Below are positions 1-7,743 of a stretch of DNA of 64,000 bases, piece by piece; within the stretch, counting starts at the first letter, position 1, and each line of letters opens with the position of its first letter. Source of the stretch: Lysinibacillus sphaericus (GTDB taxonomy: Bacteria; Bacillota; Bacilli; Bacillales_A; Planococcaceae); assembly GCF_001629735.1 (NCBI RefSeq), contig NZ_CP015224.1:248001-312000 (forward strand), given 5' to 3'. Position numbers and translations under genes: made by a program. The notes below the pieces were generated by a model. That model did not search any database. It saw nothing but the letters and a program-made list of their open reading frames with translations, and had not been told where the DNA came from.

Positions 1-1
1 T

Positions 2-499
2 TTTGATTCATTATCAGATGAAGAATATCAGTTGGTGTTGGCACAGACAAATGATCAGCAACGTTTTAAGGAAGAGAAAAATGAAACAGATACAGATTTA
101 GCCTTGCTTAAAGCATTTACGTTTGCACCTCAAGAAATTATTTTGACAGGTGTTACTGGAGGGCGTTTAGATCATTACGAGGCAGCTGTTCGCTCTATTT
201 ATCGTTTACAAAAAGAGCATCCACACATTGTATTCAAGATTATTAATCATACAAATATGTTGCAATTTTTATTGCCGGGTACACATGCTATTTATGCAGA
301 TAGCCGATACCGTTACTTATCCTTCTTTGCACATGAAGAGCCTATTAAAGATGTGACATTAAGGCAAGTAAAATATGAAACAACGAAAGAAGAAATCACT
401 TTAGGTACATCGCGATTTACAAGTAATGAAATAATAGGAACTTCAGGGTCTATATCTTTCTCAAGAGGCATATGTTTAATGATAAGAAGCATAGATTAG
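2..499 (+). CDS. thiN: Thiamine pyrophosphokinase, C-terminal part (cut by window edge)
   Basis: ThiN transfers pyrophosphate from ATP to thiamine, giving the cofactor thiamine diphosphate in the cytoplasm. The reading frame is open from base 2 and the start lies outside the window, so only about 165 C-terminal residues are visible. The family motif TGVTGGRLDH, part of the nucleotide/thiamine site, is present, followed by the C-terminal beta-rich domain that begins near IINHTNMLQFLLPG. The gene stands directly upstream of spoVM, as in Bacillus. The 3' end may also carry the spoVM promoter. The identity is secure from motif and neighbours; only the truncation limits it. Confidence 0.9.
   Translation, partial: FDSLSDEEYQLVLAQTNDQQRFKEEKNETDTDLALLKAFTFAPQEIILTGVTGGRLDHYEAAVRSIYRLQKEHPHIVFKIINHTNMLQFLLPGTHAIYADSRYRYLSFFAHEEPIKDVTLRQVKYETTKEEITLGTSRFTSNEIIGTSGSISFSRGICLMIRSID
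449..476 (+). promoter_or_regulatory. Possible sigma-E type promoter for spoVM inside thiN
   Basis: TCTATAT (449-455) and CATATGTT (469-476) are separated by 13 bases. They resemble the mother-cell sigma-E consensus (-35 KMATATT, -10 CATACANT with 13-15 spacing), imperfectly at the -10. Known in the family: spoVM is transcribed by sigma-E. The predicted start near 483 would give a leader of about 35 bases before spoVM. This is a weak match and is inference only. Confidence 0.35.
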
Positions 500-517
500 C
501 GTAAGGGGGAGAGAGTC

Positions 518-619
518 CTGAAAGTATATACGTTCCAATTGCCGAAATTTGTTAGTAGTATCACGCGCACATGTATTAACCTATTTAAAAAAGATAAGAA
601 AGTAAAAAAATCCGACTAA
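518..619 (+). CDS. spoVM: Stage V sporulation protein SpoVM (33 aa, CTG start)
   Basis: SpoVM is a tiny amphipathic helix that sits on the convex forespore membrane and anchors SpoIVA and the spore coat. The translation (M)KVYTFQLPKFVSSITRTC... shares the family pattern K-x-Y-T-x-x-L-P-K-F, a later Ile/Arg pair and a basic LFKKD region with the 26-residue B. subtilis protein; here a Lys-rich tail makes it 33 residues. Position between thiN and rpmB is the conserved one. In this frame there is no ATG, GTG or TTG between the thiN stop (497-499) and the Lys codon, so CTG at 518 is the only sensible start. A strong ribosome binding site (AAGGGGGAG, 503-512) lies five bases upstream. The stop codon lies inside the following terminator stem. 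Confidence 0.85.
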   Translation: MKVYTFQLPKFVSSITRTCINLFKKDKKVKKSD

Positions 620-637
620 AAGTAGTCGGATTTTTTC
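605..637 (+). terminator. Terminator of spoVM, overlapping its last codons
   Basis: The stem AAAAAATCCGACTA pairs with TAGTCGGATTTTTT around a 4-base loop and ends in a T-run. The stem contains the last three or four codons and the stop codon of spoVM. The A-run on the left could also let it act for the minus strand. Confidence 0.85.
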
Positions 638-689
638 ATTCTTTGCTATATGTAGATTTTTATGCAGTTAATCATTCTATAACAAAAGA

Positions 690-727
690 AAAAAATCGAT
701 TTACGCTCAAAGCGAAATCGATTTTTT
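690..727. terminator. Bidirectional-looking terminator, mainly for rpmB
   Basis: AAAAAATCGATTT and AAATCGATTTTTT form the outer stem and CGCT/AGCG the inner stem, with an unpaired A. It lies just after the rpmB stop on the minus strand; A-runs and T-runs on both sides allow function in either direction. Confidence 0.75.
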
Positions 728-738
728 AGAAGCGTCGA

Positions 739-927
739 TTAAACGCGCTCGATTTTACCTGATTTTAATGCACGAGCAGAAACCCATACACGTTTTGGTT
801 TACCGTCAACTAAGATACGAACTTTTTGAAGGTTAGCACCCCAAGTACGTTTGTTAGCGTTCATAGCGTGGGAACGGTTGTTACCAGTACGAGCTTTACG
901 TCCTGTGATTACACATTGTTTTGGCAT
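739..927 (-). CDS. rpmB: 50S ribosomal protein L28
   Basis: L28 is a small basic protein of the large ribosomal subunit. The 62-residue product starts [17 protein letters not shown] and contains the family signature [16 protein letters not shown] and [14 protein letters not shown]; length is typical. Only one Cys is present, so this is the zinc-independent form. It is read on the minus strand, convergent with thiN-spoVM as in Bacillus. The ribosome binding site AAGGAGGG is well placed upstream of the ATG, and a TATAAT box (minus strand, near 970) may belong to its promoter, though I see no convincing -35. Confidence 0.97.
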   Translation of the reverse strand: MPKQCVITGRKARTGNNRSHAMNANKRTWGANLQKVRILVDGKPKRVWVSARALKSGKIERV

Positions 928-1114
928 GTTGTATTCCCTCCTTACTGTTGATGCTGAAAGATTATTATATTTCAGTTCGGTATTTCACATACCATAATAA
1001 TTTAACATACGATGGCGCTCAGTGCAACAGTTTTCACATAACCTTTCAAGAAAAAAACCTTTACAGGCAAAATTGGTGAACAAAAATAGATTTTCTTTGA
1101 AAGAATCAGTTCTT

Positions 1115-1858
1115 CTAATCTTTTCCTCGATAACCAAGTTTCAGTGAGACGCGTTTTCCAGTATTAACTAAACGTTCAATGAGTGTTTGAACGTGCTCTT
1201 GCGAAACATTGAAGCTAACGAAACCGATGCTAACTGCTCCTACGACTTCACCAAAACCATCTAAAACGGAAACGGCAATGGAAGAAGTACCAGCTGTTCG
1301 TTCTCCGTGACTAATCGCATAACCTTGTTGTCGAATTTGACGAAGCTGTTCCTCCAACTCAGGTATTTCATCTTGTGTTACTAGCTGATCTAATATTTCT
1401 TTCGAGTGTGAGGGAGACATAGAGGCAAGAATAGCTTTATTGGCTGCTCCGATATGTAGTGGTATACGAATACCCAATTGGTCATAAATACGAATCGGAT
1501 TAGCAGCACTATCTATTCTTTCAATAATAATCGTATCTAAACCTGCTGGCTTACTTAAATATACACTTTCCTCAACATCTCTTGCTAATCGCTCTAACTC
1601 TGGTCGGATTTTGCTAATATAATCCATCGTATCGTAGACTTGCAAACCGAGTTCCATCCAAATGGTACCGAGTCGATAATGTTTGGTTTGTTCATCTTGC
1701 TCAATCATTCCTTGGTTAATCATCGCTTTTAAAATTCTATGTAAAGTACTTAGAGGTAAATCACATTTTGTTGAAAGCTCTGAAATGGACAAGCTACTGT
1801 CATTTGCTTCAGAAGCTAAAACCTTCGCAATAGTCATAGCTCGCTCTAATAATTGCAT
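1115..1858 (-). CDS. IclR-family transcriptional regulator
   Basis: The product is a dimeric DNA-binding regulator. Its N-terminal winged helix-turn-helix (about residues 5-60: LSISELSTKCDLPLSTLHRILKAM) is followed by a GAF-like effector domain, as in IclR and KdgR. The start was set at 1858 (MQLLERAMTIAK) because AGGAGG (bases 1867-1872, minus strand) is 8 bases upstream; an in-frame ATG at 1900 has no ribosome binding site. It is divergent from the DDAH-permease-RocB operon, with about 290 bases between the starts, so it very likely controls that operon through the repeated operators near 2103-2139. IclR regulators of catabolic operons usually sense the substrate or a breakdown product; which one here is unknown. 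Confidence 0.9.
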   Translation of the reverse strand: MQLLERAMTIAKVLASEANDSSLSISELSTKCDLPLSTLHRILKAMINQGMIEQDEQTKHYRLGTIWMELGLQVYDTMDYISKIRPELERLARDVEESVYLSKPAGLDTIIIERIDSAANPIRIYDQLGIRIPLHIGAANKAILASMSPSHSKEILDQLVTQDEIPELEEQLRQIRQQGYAISHGERTAGTSSIAVSVLDGFGEVVGAVSIGFVSFNVSQEHVQTLIERLVNTGKRVSLKLGYRGKD

Positions 1859-2061
1859 TTGTCCTACCTCCTTTTCTCCTATTTTATTTTTATTCTCCAT
1901 CTACGTCTAGTTCCAATCTCAAGGGTACTATGAAAAGTCAAACTTCATTCAATAAATAATTTTAAGACAAAAAGAATGGGAATTGAAAATTCCGACCAAA
2001 TACAGCAGAGCCTTCTTAGTAGTTTGAGAAGAAAGTGAAAAATAAAAGTTTTCTAAATATA

Positions 2062-2090
2062 TTGACAGTATAACATAAAACGCATATATT
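2062..2090 (+). promoter_or_regulatory. Sigma-A promoter of the guanidino-compound operon
   Basis: TTGACA (2062-2067) and TATATT (2085-2090) are separated by exactly 17 bases. This is one of the best matches to the sigma-A consensus in the window. Transcription should start near 2097, just upstream of the two operator copies, which fits a repressed but intrinsically strong promoter. Confidence 0.85.
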
Positions 2091-2102
2091 TTTCATATAA
2101 AC

Positions 2103-2139
2103 TTTCCTCTTAACGGAAACGTTTTCCACTAAACGGAAA
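2103..2139 (+). promoter_or_regulatory. Two tandem 17-bp operators, probably for the divergent IclR protein
   Basis: TTTCC-TCTTAAC-GGAAA (2103-2119) and TTTCC-ACTAAAC-GGAAA (2123-2139) are two copies of the inverted repeat TTTCC-N7-GGAAA that share five of seven spacer bases. They start exactly 20 bases apart, about two helical turns. They sit between the predicted transcription start and the start codon, and the second copy runs into the ribosome binding site AAGGAG (2139-2144). This placement fits repression by the adjacent IclR regulator; the binding assignment is inference. Confidence 0.7.
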
Positions 2140-2152
2140 AGGAGTGAAGGGA

Positions 2153-3025
2153 ATGCATTATTGCTCATCAATGTATACACCTTTAAAACACGTCATAGTA
2201 AAACATCCAAAAGATGCTTTCCGAAGCCAGAAACATCTTAGTGATGAATGGAAAACTTTTAACTACTTATCTGAGCCCAACTTTGAAGAAGCATTAAAGG
2301 AATATGCAGAGTTTGTTGAGATTCTTAAAAAGTATGTTGACACAATTGATTATCTACCATTGTCAGACGAGGTGGGGCTAGATTCGCTTTATGCCCATGA
2401 TCCAGTAAAATTCACGCCAAAGGGTGCCATTTTATTAAAGTCTGGAAAAAAATTAAGACAGCCAGAGGCTTCCATCTACAAAGCATTTTTACAGGACAAG
2501 GGTATTTCAATAATTGGAGAACTCACTGGCGATGCAGTAGCAGATGGTGGAGACATTGTTTGGTTAGATGATCGAACACTTGCTGTCGGTAGGGGATATC
2601 GAACAAATGATGAAGCCATTCGTCAGCTAAAAGAAATGACAGCTGAAATGGTAGATGAATTTATTGTTGTCCAGCTACCACATGATTTAGGTGAAGCTGA
2701 ATGCTTACATCTAATGTCTTTCATTAGTATGGTTGATAAAGATTTAGCTGTTGTACATTCCCGTTTAATGCCTGTATTTTTCCGCCAATTGCTAGTGGAA
2801 AGAGGTATTCAGTTAGTGGAAGTTCCAAAGGATGAATACGATACACTTGGCTGTAATGTGTTAGCGCTTGCACCACGAGTTTGTGTTATTCCTGAAGGAA
2901 ACACGGTCACAAAACAGCAACTGATTCAAGCTGGTGCAACAGTTTTTGAATATAAAGGTCATCAAATTTCTGTGTTAGGAACAGGCGGCCCTACATGTCT
3001 GACTTGTCCAGTAATAAGAGCATAA
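2153..3025 (+). CDS. DDAH/arginine-deiminase-like guanidino hydrolase, paralogue 1
   Basis: This is a pentein-fold guanidine-modifying enzyme (290 residues), in the group of dimethylarginine dimethylaminohydrolases and arginine deiminases, which hydrolyse guanidino compounds by a covalent Cys intermediate. Likely catalytic residues are His186 in ECLHLMS and Cys282 in GGPTCLTCP; DGGD (131-134) and the Asp in AHDPVKF match substrate-binding acids. The start is ATG 2153 because AAGGAG (2139-2144) is 8 bases upstream; GTG 2144 would overlap it. It is first in an operon with a true DDAH, a permease and RocB. It differs enough from the next gene to have another substrate. Exact substrate unknown: methylarginine, citrulline-like or agmatine-like compounds are options. 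Confidence 0.85.
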   Translation: MHYCSSMYTPLKHVIVKHPKDAFRSQKHLSDEWKTFNYLSEPNFEEALKEYAEFVEILKKYVDTIDYLPLSDEVGLDSLYAHDPVKFTPKGAILLKSGKKLRQPEASIYKAFLQDKGISIIGELTGDAVADGGDIVWLDDRTLAVGRGYRTNDEAIRQLKEMTAEMVDEFIVVQLPHDLGEAECLHLMSFISMVDKDLAVVHSRLMPVFFRQLLVERGIQLVEVPKDEYDTLGCNVLALAPRVCVIPEGNTVTKQQLIQAGATVFEYKGHQISVLGTGGPTCLTCPVIRA

Positions 3026-3041
3026 AAGGAGAGAAAAGAAT

Positions 3042-3803
3042 ATGTTTAAAAATGTTATTGTTAAAAATCCAGGAAATAGTTTTGTAAACGGTTTAACAAC
3101 TAGTGATTTAGGAAAACCAATTTTAGAAAAATTATATGAACAGCATGAAAAGTATGTAGAGGCTTTAAAAAAATGTGGGGTAGAGGTAACACAATTACCA
3201 GTAAATGAGGCATTTCCTGACTCAACATTTGTAGAGGATACGGCTGTTTTAACACCAGAATTTGCTATCATTTCAAATCCAGGGGCTGCTGCTCGTAACC
3301 GTGAAATTGAAGATATCGAACCTGCTGTAAAGCAATTCTACGATAAAATTTATTATATAAAAGGATCTGGAACGCTTGATGGAGGAGATGTATTACAGGC
3401 TGAAAAGAAATTTTATGTAGGAATTTCAGATCGTACAAATGAAGAAGGGGCTCAACAATTTAAGGAAATCGTTGAACAAGAGGGCTATGAGGCGACGATT
3501 ATCCCATTAAAAGAATTCTTCCATTTAAAAACTGGTATTGCTTATGTAGGAGACAATCGTATGGTGCTAGCTGGTGAGTTCGTGGATCATCCGGCATTTG
3601 AATCCTATGAAAAAATTATCATTCCAAAGGAAGATGAATACTCTGCTAACTGTATCCAAGTCAATGATTATATTATTATTCCAGCTGGATACCCAGAAAC
3701 AAATCGCAAATTACTTGACCTAGGTTATCAAACGATTGAACTAGAGATGTCCGAATTTAGAAAACATGATGGTGGCTTAAGCTGCCTATCATTACGTTTT
3801 TAA
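3042..3803 (+). CDS. ddaH: Dimethylarginine dimethylaminohydrolase-type enzyme (DDAH)
   Basis: DDAH hydrolyses N-omega-methylated arginines to citrulline plus (di)methylamine. The 253-residue protein has typical bacterial DDAH length, and the catalytic residues fall where the Pseudomonas enzyme has them: His161 (EFFHLKTG) and Cys248 (GGLSCLSLRF). The acidic EDTAV (65-69) and LDGGD (112-116) substrate-site segments are also present. It starts 16 bases after the upstream paralogue with a good AAGGAG site. Together with the permease downstream, this suggests import and opening of methylarginine or a similar guanidino amino acid. Family assignment is firm; the physiological substrate is inference. 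Confidence 0.88.
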   Translation: MFKNVIVKNPGNSFVNGLTTSDLGKPILEKLYEQHEKYVEALKKCGVEVTQLPVNEAFPDSTFVEDTAVLTPEFAIISNPGAAARNREIEDIEPAVKQFYDKIYYIKGSGTLDGGDVLQAEKKFYVGISDRTNEEGAQQFKEIVEQEGYEATIIPLKEFFHLKTGIAYVGDNRMVLAGEFVDHPAFESYEKIIIPKEDEYSANCIQVNDYIIIPAGYPETNRKLLDLGYQTIELEMSEFRKHDGGLSCLSLRF

Positions 3804-3816
3804 GTAGGACTGCTTA

Positions 3817-3851
3817 ACCCAATCAATTTAAAAGAGATAAATTGATTGGGT
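3817..3851 (+). other. Intra-operon hairpin between DDAH and permease
   Basis: A 14-base arm starting ACCCAATCAATTTA pairs perfectly with an arm ending GATTGGGT around a 7-base loop. No T-run follows, so it is not a standard terminator. It may be a processing or stability element that sets different levels for the enzymes and the permease. Confidence 0.6.
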
Positions 3852-3913
3852 ACTTTGGTTGTTTATATATCAGAATATTCTATAAATTCACAATATATGG
3901 GAGGGTTAAATGG

Positions 3914-5341
3914 ATGTTGGATAATGGGGATCAATTTCACAATCAACAACTAAACCGTTCGATGAAAAGTCGTCACTTATTAATGCTTTCTCTAGGGGGA
4001 GTTATCGGAACAGGGTTATTTTTAAATGTTGGCTATACCATTAATCAAGCGGGCCCAGGTGGAGCACTAATTGGCTATTTATTTGGTGGGTTAATTTTAT
4101 TTATGGTCATGAATTGTCTAGGGGAATTAGCTGTTTACATGCCTGTTACCGGTTCCTTTCAAACATATGCTACACGTTTTATTAGCCCCTCAGCTGGATT
4201 TTCATTGGGCTGGATGTACTTTGTCGGGTCAGCGGCGACAGCGGGTGTTGAGTTTACAGCTGCTGGAATTTTAATGCAGCATTGGTTTCCAGATATACCT
4301 ATTTGGATATGGTGTGCTGTATTTATGGTTCTTTTATTTGTCTTAAATGCTTTAACTACAAAGGGGTTTGCTGAAGCAGAATTTTGGTTTGCGAGTATTA
4401 AAGTAATCGCAGTTATTGCCTTTATCATCATAGGTGGGGCTGCTATTTTTGGCTTGATACCTTTAGCAGATCGTCCAACACCTCATTTGACAAATTTAGC
4501 ACCGTCTGGCTTATTCCCAGCGGGTATTTCCATTATTTTTGTCACGATGATGAATGTTATTTTTTCTTATCAAGGGTCAGAGCTTGTGGGAATTGCAGCT
4601 GGTGAAACCGAAAATCCTGAAAAAAATATACCAAGAGCTATTCGGACAATTCTTTTTAGAATTATAGTTTTTTATATTGCTTCTATTATCGTATTATCAG
4701 CCATCTTCCCATCCTCAGAGCTTGGTCTAATGGAGAGTCCATTTGTGACGTTGATGCATATAGCTGGTGTTCCCTATGCAGCAGGTATTATGAATTTTGT
4801 TATTTTAACCGCAATCCTATCTGTCGGTAATTCATGTTTGTATGCGTCAACTCGTTTACTGTTCTCTATGTCACATGAGGGAATGGCACCAAAATTATTT
4901 GGGCGTCTTACTAAAAATAAAGTACCTCTAAATGCACTAATCTTTACGATGGCTTTCTCACTATTATCATTATTAACAAGTGTGATGGAAGCAGATGCGG
5001 TATTTGTTTTATTAATGTCGGTTGCAGGAATATCTGTCACTATTTCATGGATGGGCATTTGTGCTTCTCAATTAATGTTCCGCTATCGTTATATAAAGTC
5101 TGGTGGAAATTTGGCAGATTTAAAATTTAAAACACCATTATTTCCGTTAATACCTATATTTTGTATTTTCTTTTGCTTAGTAATTCTGATTTTTTTAGCA
5201 TTTGATCCAACCCAAAGAATTGGCCTATTGTATGGCATTGGCTTTTTTATTGCCTGTATGATTTTTTATCGATTGAAATTAAAAAAAGCATCTAATGCTA
5301 CTACAGACACCAAAAATGAAGAGTCATCAGATATTCGTTAA
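3914..5341 (+). CDS. Amino-acid permease of the RocE/RocC type (APC family)
   Basis: This is a proton-coupled inner-membrane amino-acid importer with about 12 membrane segments. The opening MKSRHLLMLSLGGVIGTGLF is the family signature, and later stretches (CLGELAVYMPVTGSFQTYAT, AAGETENPEKNIPRAIR, LKFKTPLFPLIP) closely match B. subtilis RocE, an arginine/ornithine permease, from my memory of that sequence. The start was set at ATG 3914, with GGGAGGG at 3899-3905; a TTG at 3842 in the same frame has no such site and would add an unusual extension. The gene lies between the DDAH pair and rocB, so it probably imports the guanidino substrate or arginine-like amino acids. Substrate is inference. 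Confidence 0.9.
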   Translation: MLDNGDQFHNQQLNRSMKSRHLLMLSLGGVIGTGLFLNVGYTINQAGPGGALIGYLFGGLILFMVMNCLGELAVYMPVTGSFQTYATRFISPSAGFSLGWMYFVGSAATAGVEFTAAGILMQHWFPDIPIWIWCAVFMVLLFVLNALTTKGFAEAEFWFASIKVIAVIAFIIIGGAAIFGLIPLADRPTPHLTNLAPSGLFPAGISIIFVTMMNVIFSYQGSELVGIAAGETENPEKNIPRAIRTILFRIIVFYIASIIVLSAIFPSSELGLMESPFVTLMHIAGVPYAAGIMNFVILTAILSVGNSCLYASTRLLFSMSHEGMAPKLFGRLTKNKVPLNALIFTMAFSLLSLLTSVMEADAVFVLLMSVAGISVTISWMGICASQLMFRYRYIKSGGNLADLKFKTPLFPLIPIFCIFFCLVILIFLAFDPTQRIGLLYGIGFFIACMIFYRLKLKKASNATTDTKNEESSDIR

Positions 5342-5378
5342 AAACCCTCTAACGAGTTCGATTTAAAGGAGAATTTTT

Positions 5379-6983
5379 ATGGAAAATTACATGTGGAATA
5401 CCCCAGAAAAACTGCGAGCACTACTATGTGAAATTGTTAGCTGGGATAGTAGAACATTGACTGAGGGGGAAAATGAATTTGCCTATAAATTGAAAAATAA
5501 ACTGTTAGCGCTTCCATATTTTACTCAGCACCCTGAGTTTATCGAATTGCATGAGGCAGGTCTTGGAAGAAACGCTGTAACTGCTTTATATAAACATCCT
5601 ACAGCAATCGATACGGTAGTGCTAATAAGTCATTTCGATACAGTGCATACTGAGGAATATGGTGAGTTAGAGCCTCTAGCTTTTTTCCCTGAGGAATTGA
5701 CTAAAAAGCTAATGGAGCATAAATACAAAAAGGATTTACCAGAAGCCGCTAAAATTGATTTGGAATCAGGTAATTATTTGTTTGGTCGTGGCACAATGGA
5801 TATGAAAATGGGACTGGCATTACACATGCAGCTAATTGAAAAGGCAAGCTTCGAGCAATGGCCCATTAATTTAATTTTAACTGCGGTCCCAGATGAAGAA
5901 GTGAATTCAGCGGGAATGAGAGCCGCGGTTGTAGAGCTTGTAAGAATACGTGAACAGTATGATTTAACGTACCAATTATTTTTAAATAGTGAACCGTCCT
6001 TTTCACAAGGACCCGCTGATACAAATGAATATATTTATTCAGGCACTATTGGTAAGATTATGCCTGCTGCTCTATTTTATGGCAAAGAAACACATGTCGG
6101 TGAGCCTTTAAAGGGAATGACAGCTAATTTTATTGCTTCTTATATGACACAGCATATGGAGTGGAATCCTCTTTTCCGCGAAACAGATTTAGGAGAGAGC
6201 ACACCACTTCCGGTATCTTTACAGCTAAAAGACTTGAAAATGGAATACTCTACACAAACACCATATCGTGCTGCTGCTCTTTATAATGTATTTTTATTAA
6301 AACGTACAGCAGCAGAAGTAATGGATATATTTGAAAAGGTCGCATTTCAAGCAATGTCGGCTTGTAACGAACAGTATTTGCAAATCTGTAAACGAGAAAA
6401 AGTACAAGGTGTGGGGACAGTCAACGTATTACGATATGAAGCTCTCTTAGAACATGCCGTCCGGAAACTGGGGGCTGAAGAAGTCGATTCTATCAAATCA
6501 CAAGTTCTTAAGCAAAGTACATGGGATGACCGTGAAAAGTCAATTCGTATCGTTGATCAGCTCATGATACGTTGTCAGGAATTAGCACCAGCCACTGTTC
6601 TGTTATATGCACCACCTTATTACCCGGCTATTAATTCATCCAATCATCCACTTGTTGTAAAATCGATTGAATTAATGAAGAAAACAGCGCAAACATTCGA
6701 CATTGAAGTGCAGCAAATACATTATTTTAACGGGATTTGTGATTTAAGCTATGTGAACTATACAGATGAATCAGATGAATGGTTAGCCTTCGAGCGTAAT
6801 ACACCTGTATGGGGGAATACGTATAATATTCCATTTAAAGAAATGACCGCATTACAAGGACCGGTTTTAAATGTAGGACCATTTGGAAAGGATGCACACC
6901 AAAAAACAGAAAGATTACATGTAGATAGTGCCTTTAAAGAAATGCCTATTATGATAGATACTCTTATAAAAAGCTTATTTTAA
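5379..6983 (+). CDS. rocB: RocB-like M20-family hydrolase
   Basis: The product (534 residues) is a cytoplasmic zinc-type M20 hydrolase resembling B. subtilis RocB, encoded with arginine catabolic genes but of unproved reaction. Metal-site motifs are visible: SHFDTVH near residue 84, GRGTMDMKMG near 135, and the PDEEVNSAGM Glu pair near 172. The C-terminal part (GPFGKDAHQKTERLHVDSA) is typical of RocB, and the length exceeds ordinary ArgE/DapE enzymes. AAAGGAG is 7 bases before the ATG. It ends the operon. M20 relatives include N-carbamoyl and N-acyl amino-acid hydrolases, so action on citrulline formed by the DDAH enzymes is a possible but unproved role. Confidence 0.85.
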   Translation: MENYMWNTPEKLRALLCEIVSWDSRTLTEGENEFAYKLKNKLLALPYFTQHPEFIELHEAGLGRNAVTALYKHPTAIDTVVLISHFDTVHTEEYGELEPLAFFPEELTKKLMEHKYKKDLPEAAKIDLESGNYLFGRGTMDMKMGLALHMQLIEKASFEQWPINLILTAVPDEEVNSAGMRAAVVELVRIREQYDLTYQLFLNSEPSFSQGPADTNEYIYSGTIGKIMPAALFYGKETHVGEPLKGMTANFIASYMTQHMEWNPLFRETDLGESTPLPVSLQLKDLKMEYSTQTPYRAAALYNVFLLKRTAAEVMDIFEKVAFQAMSACNEQYLQICKREKVQGVGTVNVLRYEALLEHAVRKLGAEEVDSIKSQVLKQSTWDDREKSIRIVDQLMIRCQELAPATVLLYAPPYYPAINSSNHPLVVKSIELMKKTAQTFDIEVQQIHYFNGICDLSYVNYTDESDEWLAFERNTPVWGNTYNIPFKEMTALQGPVLNVGPFGKDAHQKTERLHVDSAFKEMPIMIDTLIKSLF

Positions 6984-6994
6984 TTAAATACAAT

Positions 6995-7029
6995 AAAAAG
7001 TTGATGCTTTATAGTATCAGCTTTTTTTA
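6995..7029 (+). terminator. Terminator of the DDAH-permease-rocB operon
   Basis: AAAAAGTTGATGC pairs with GTATCAGCTTTTT (two G-T wobbles) around TTTATA and is followed by a T-run. Confidence 0.85.
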
Positions 7030-7300
7030 TTTCTAGTATTGACTTGTCATGTTCATACTGAAAAAAATCTATATTGGAAGTAAATATAAGGAGATGCTCA
7101 CATAGGCATGTGTCATGGTAAGATTTTGAGATATGAGGGTAAATAAATAGGCTGTTAACTTGCTGATCGAGCGTTATATTTCATAAAACAAATTGACGGA
7201 AATAAATTTAATTGGAAGAAGACCATTTTCGATGAATCCACAAATACGTCGATTTAAAGTCACAAAACGTTGCTACATAGCCTTTCTTTACCCCCTTAGG
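7030..7300. other. Intergenic stretch without recognisable gene
   Basis: No open frame with homology, repeat or RNA element is recognised between the rocB terminator and the yloU promoter. It may be the scar where the accessory cassette was joined to the rpmB-yloU backbone, but no direct repeats marking such a junction were seen. Confidence 0.5.
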
Positions 7301-7330
7301 TTGCTTAAATTACAACGAAAGTGTTACAAT
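7301..7330 (+). promoter_or_regulatory. Probable sigma-A promoter of yloU-fakA
   Basis: TTGCTT (7301-7306) and TACAAT (7325-7330) with an 18-base spacer lie about 35 bases before the yloU start codon. It is a moderate match. Confidence 0.6.
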
Positions 7331-7365
7331 ATACTTTAGTCAAAAAGAGCCAAGGGGGCATTTCT

Positions 7366-7725
7366 ATGTCAATTGAGTTAAACAATGAATTCGGCCAAAT
7401 TGATATTTCAACAGATGTACTTGCACAAATTGCTGGTGGTGCTGCTGTAGAATGCTACGGGATTGTTGGCATGGCATCTAAACATCAAATTCGTGATGGT
7501 CTAACTGATATTTTACGTAAAGAAAACTTCACAAAAGGTGTTGTGATTCGACAACAAGACGACGATTTACATATTGATATGTACATTATTGTTAGTTACG
7601 GGACAAAAATTTCGGAAGTTGCTTACCAAGTACAGTCGAAAGTGAAATATACAGTAGATAAAACATTGGGTATGAGCGTAAAATCTGTCAATATCTTTGT
7701 ACAGGGCGTTCGTGTAGCGAATTAA
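7366..7725 (+). CDS. yloU: Asp23/Gls24 family envelope stress protein YloU
   Basis: YloU is a small (119 aa) Asp23/Gls24-family protein. Family members are membrane-associated envelope stress proteins that lack enzymatic motifs. The core GQIDISTDVLAQIAGGAAVECYGIVGM near the N-terminus and the C-terminal VKSVNIFVQGVRV are family features. The start is ATG 7366, eight bases after AAGGGGG (7352-7358); an upstream in-frame GTG (7321) lies in the promoter. It is followed after 18 bases by fakA (yloV), the conserved pair in Firmicutes, which suggests a link with fatty-acid use or envelope homeostasis that has not been explained in detail. Confidence 0.92.
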   Translation: MSIELNNEFGQIDISTDVLAQIAGGAAVECYGIVGMASKHQIRDGLTDILRKENFTKGVVIRQQDDDLHIDMYIIVSYGTKISEVAYQVQSKVKYTVDKTLGMSVKSVNIFVQGVRVAN

Positions 7726-7743
7726 GAGGAGGAACTAAATCGA

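Noticed and set aside
2047..2061. CodY-like site next to the -35 of the DDAH operon (AGTTTTCTAAATATA)
   Set aside because: Four mismatches in very AT-rich DNA; the tandem IclR-type sites explain regulation better.
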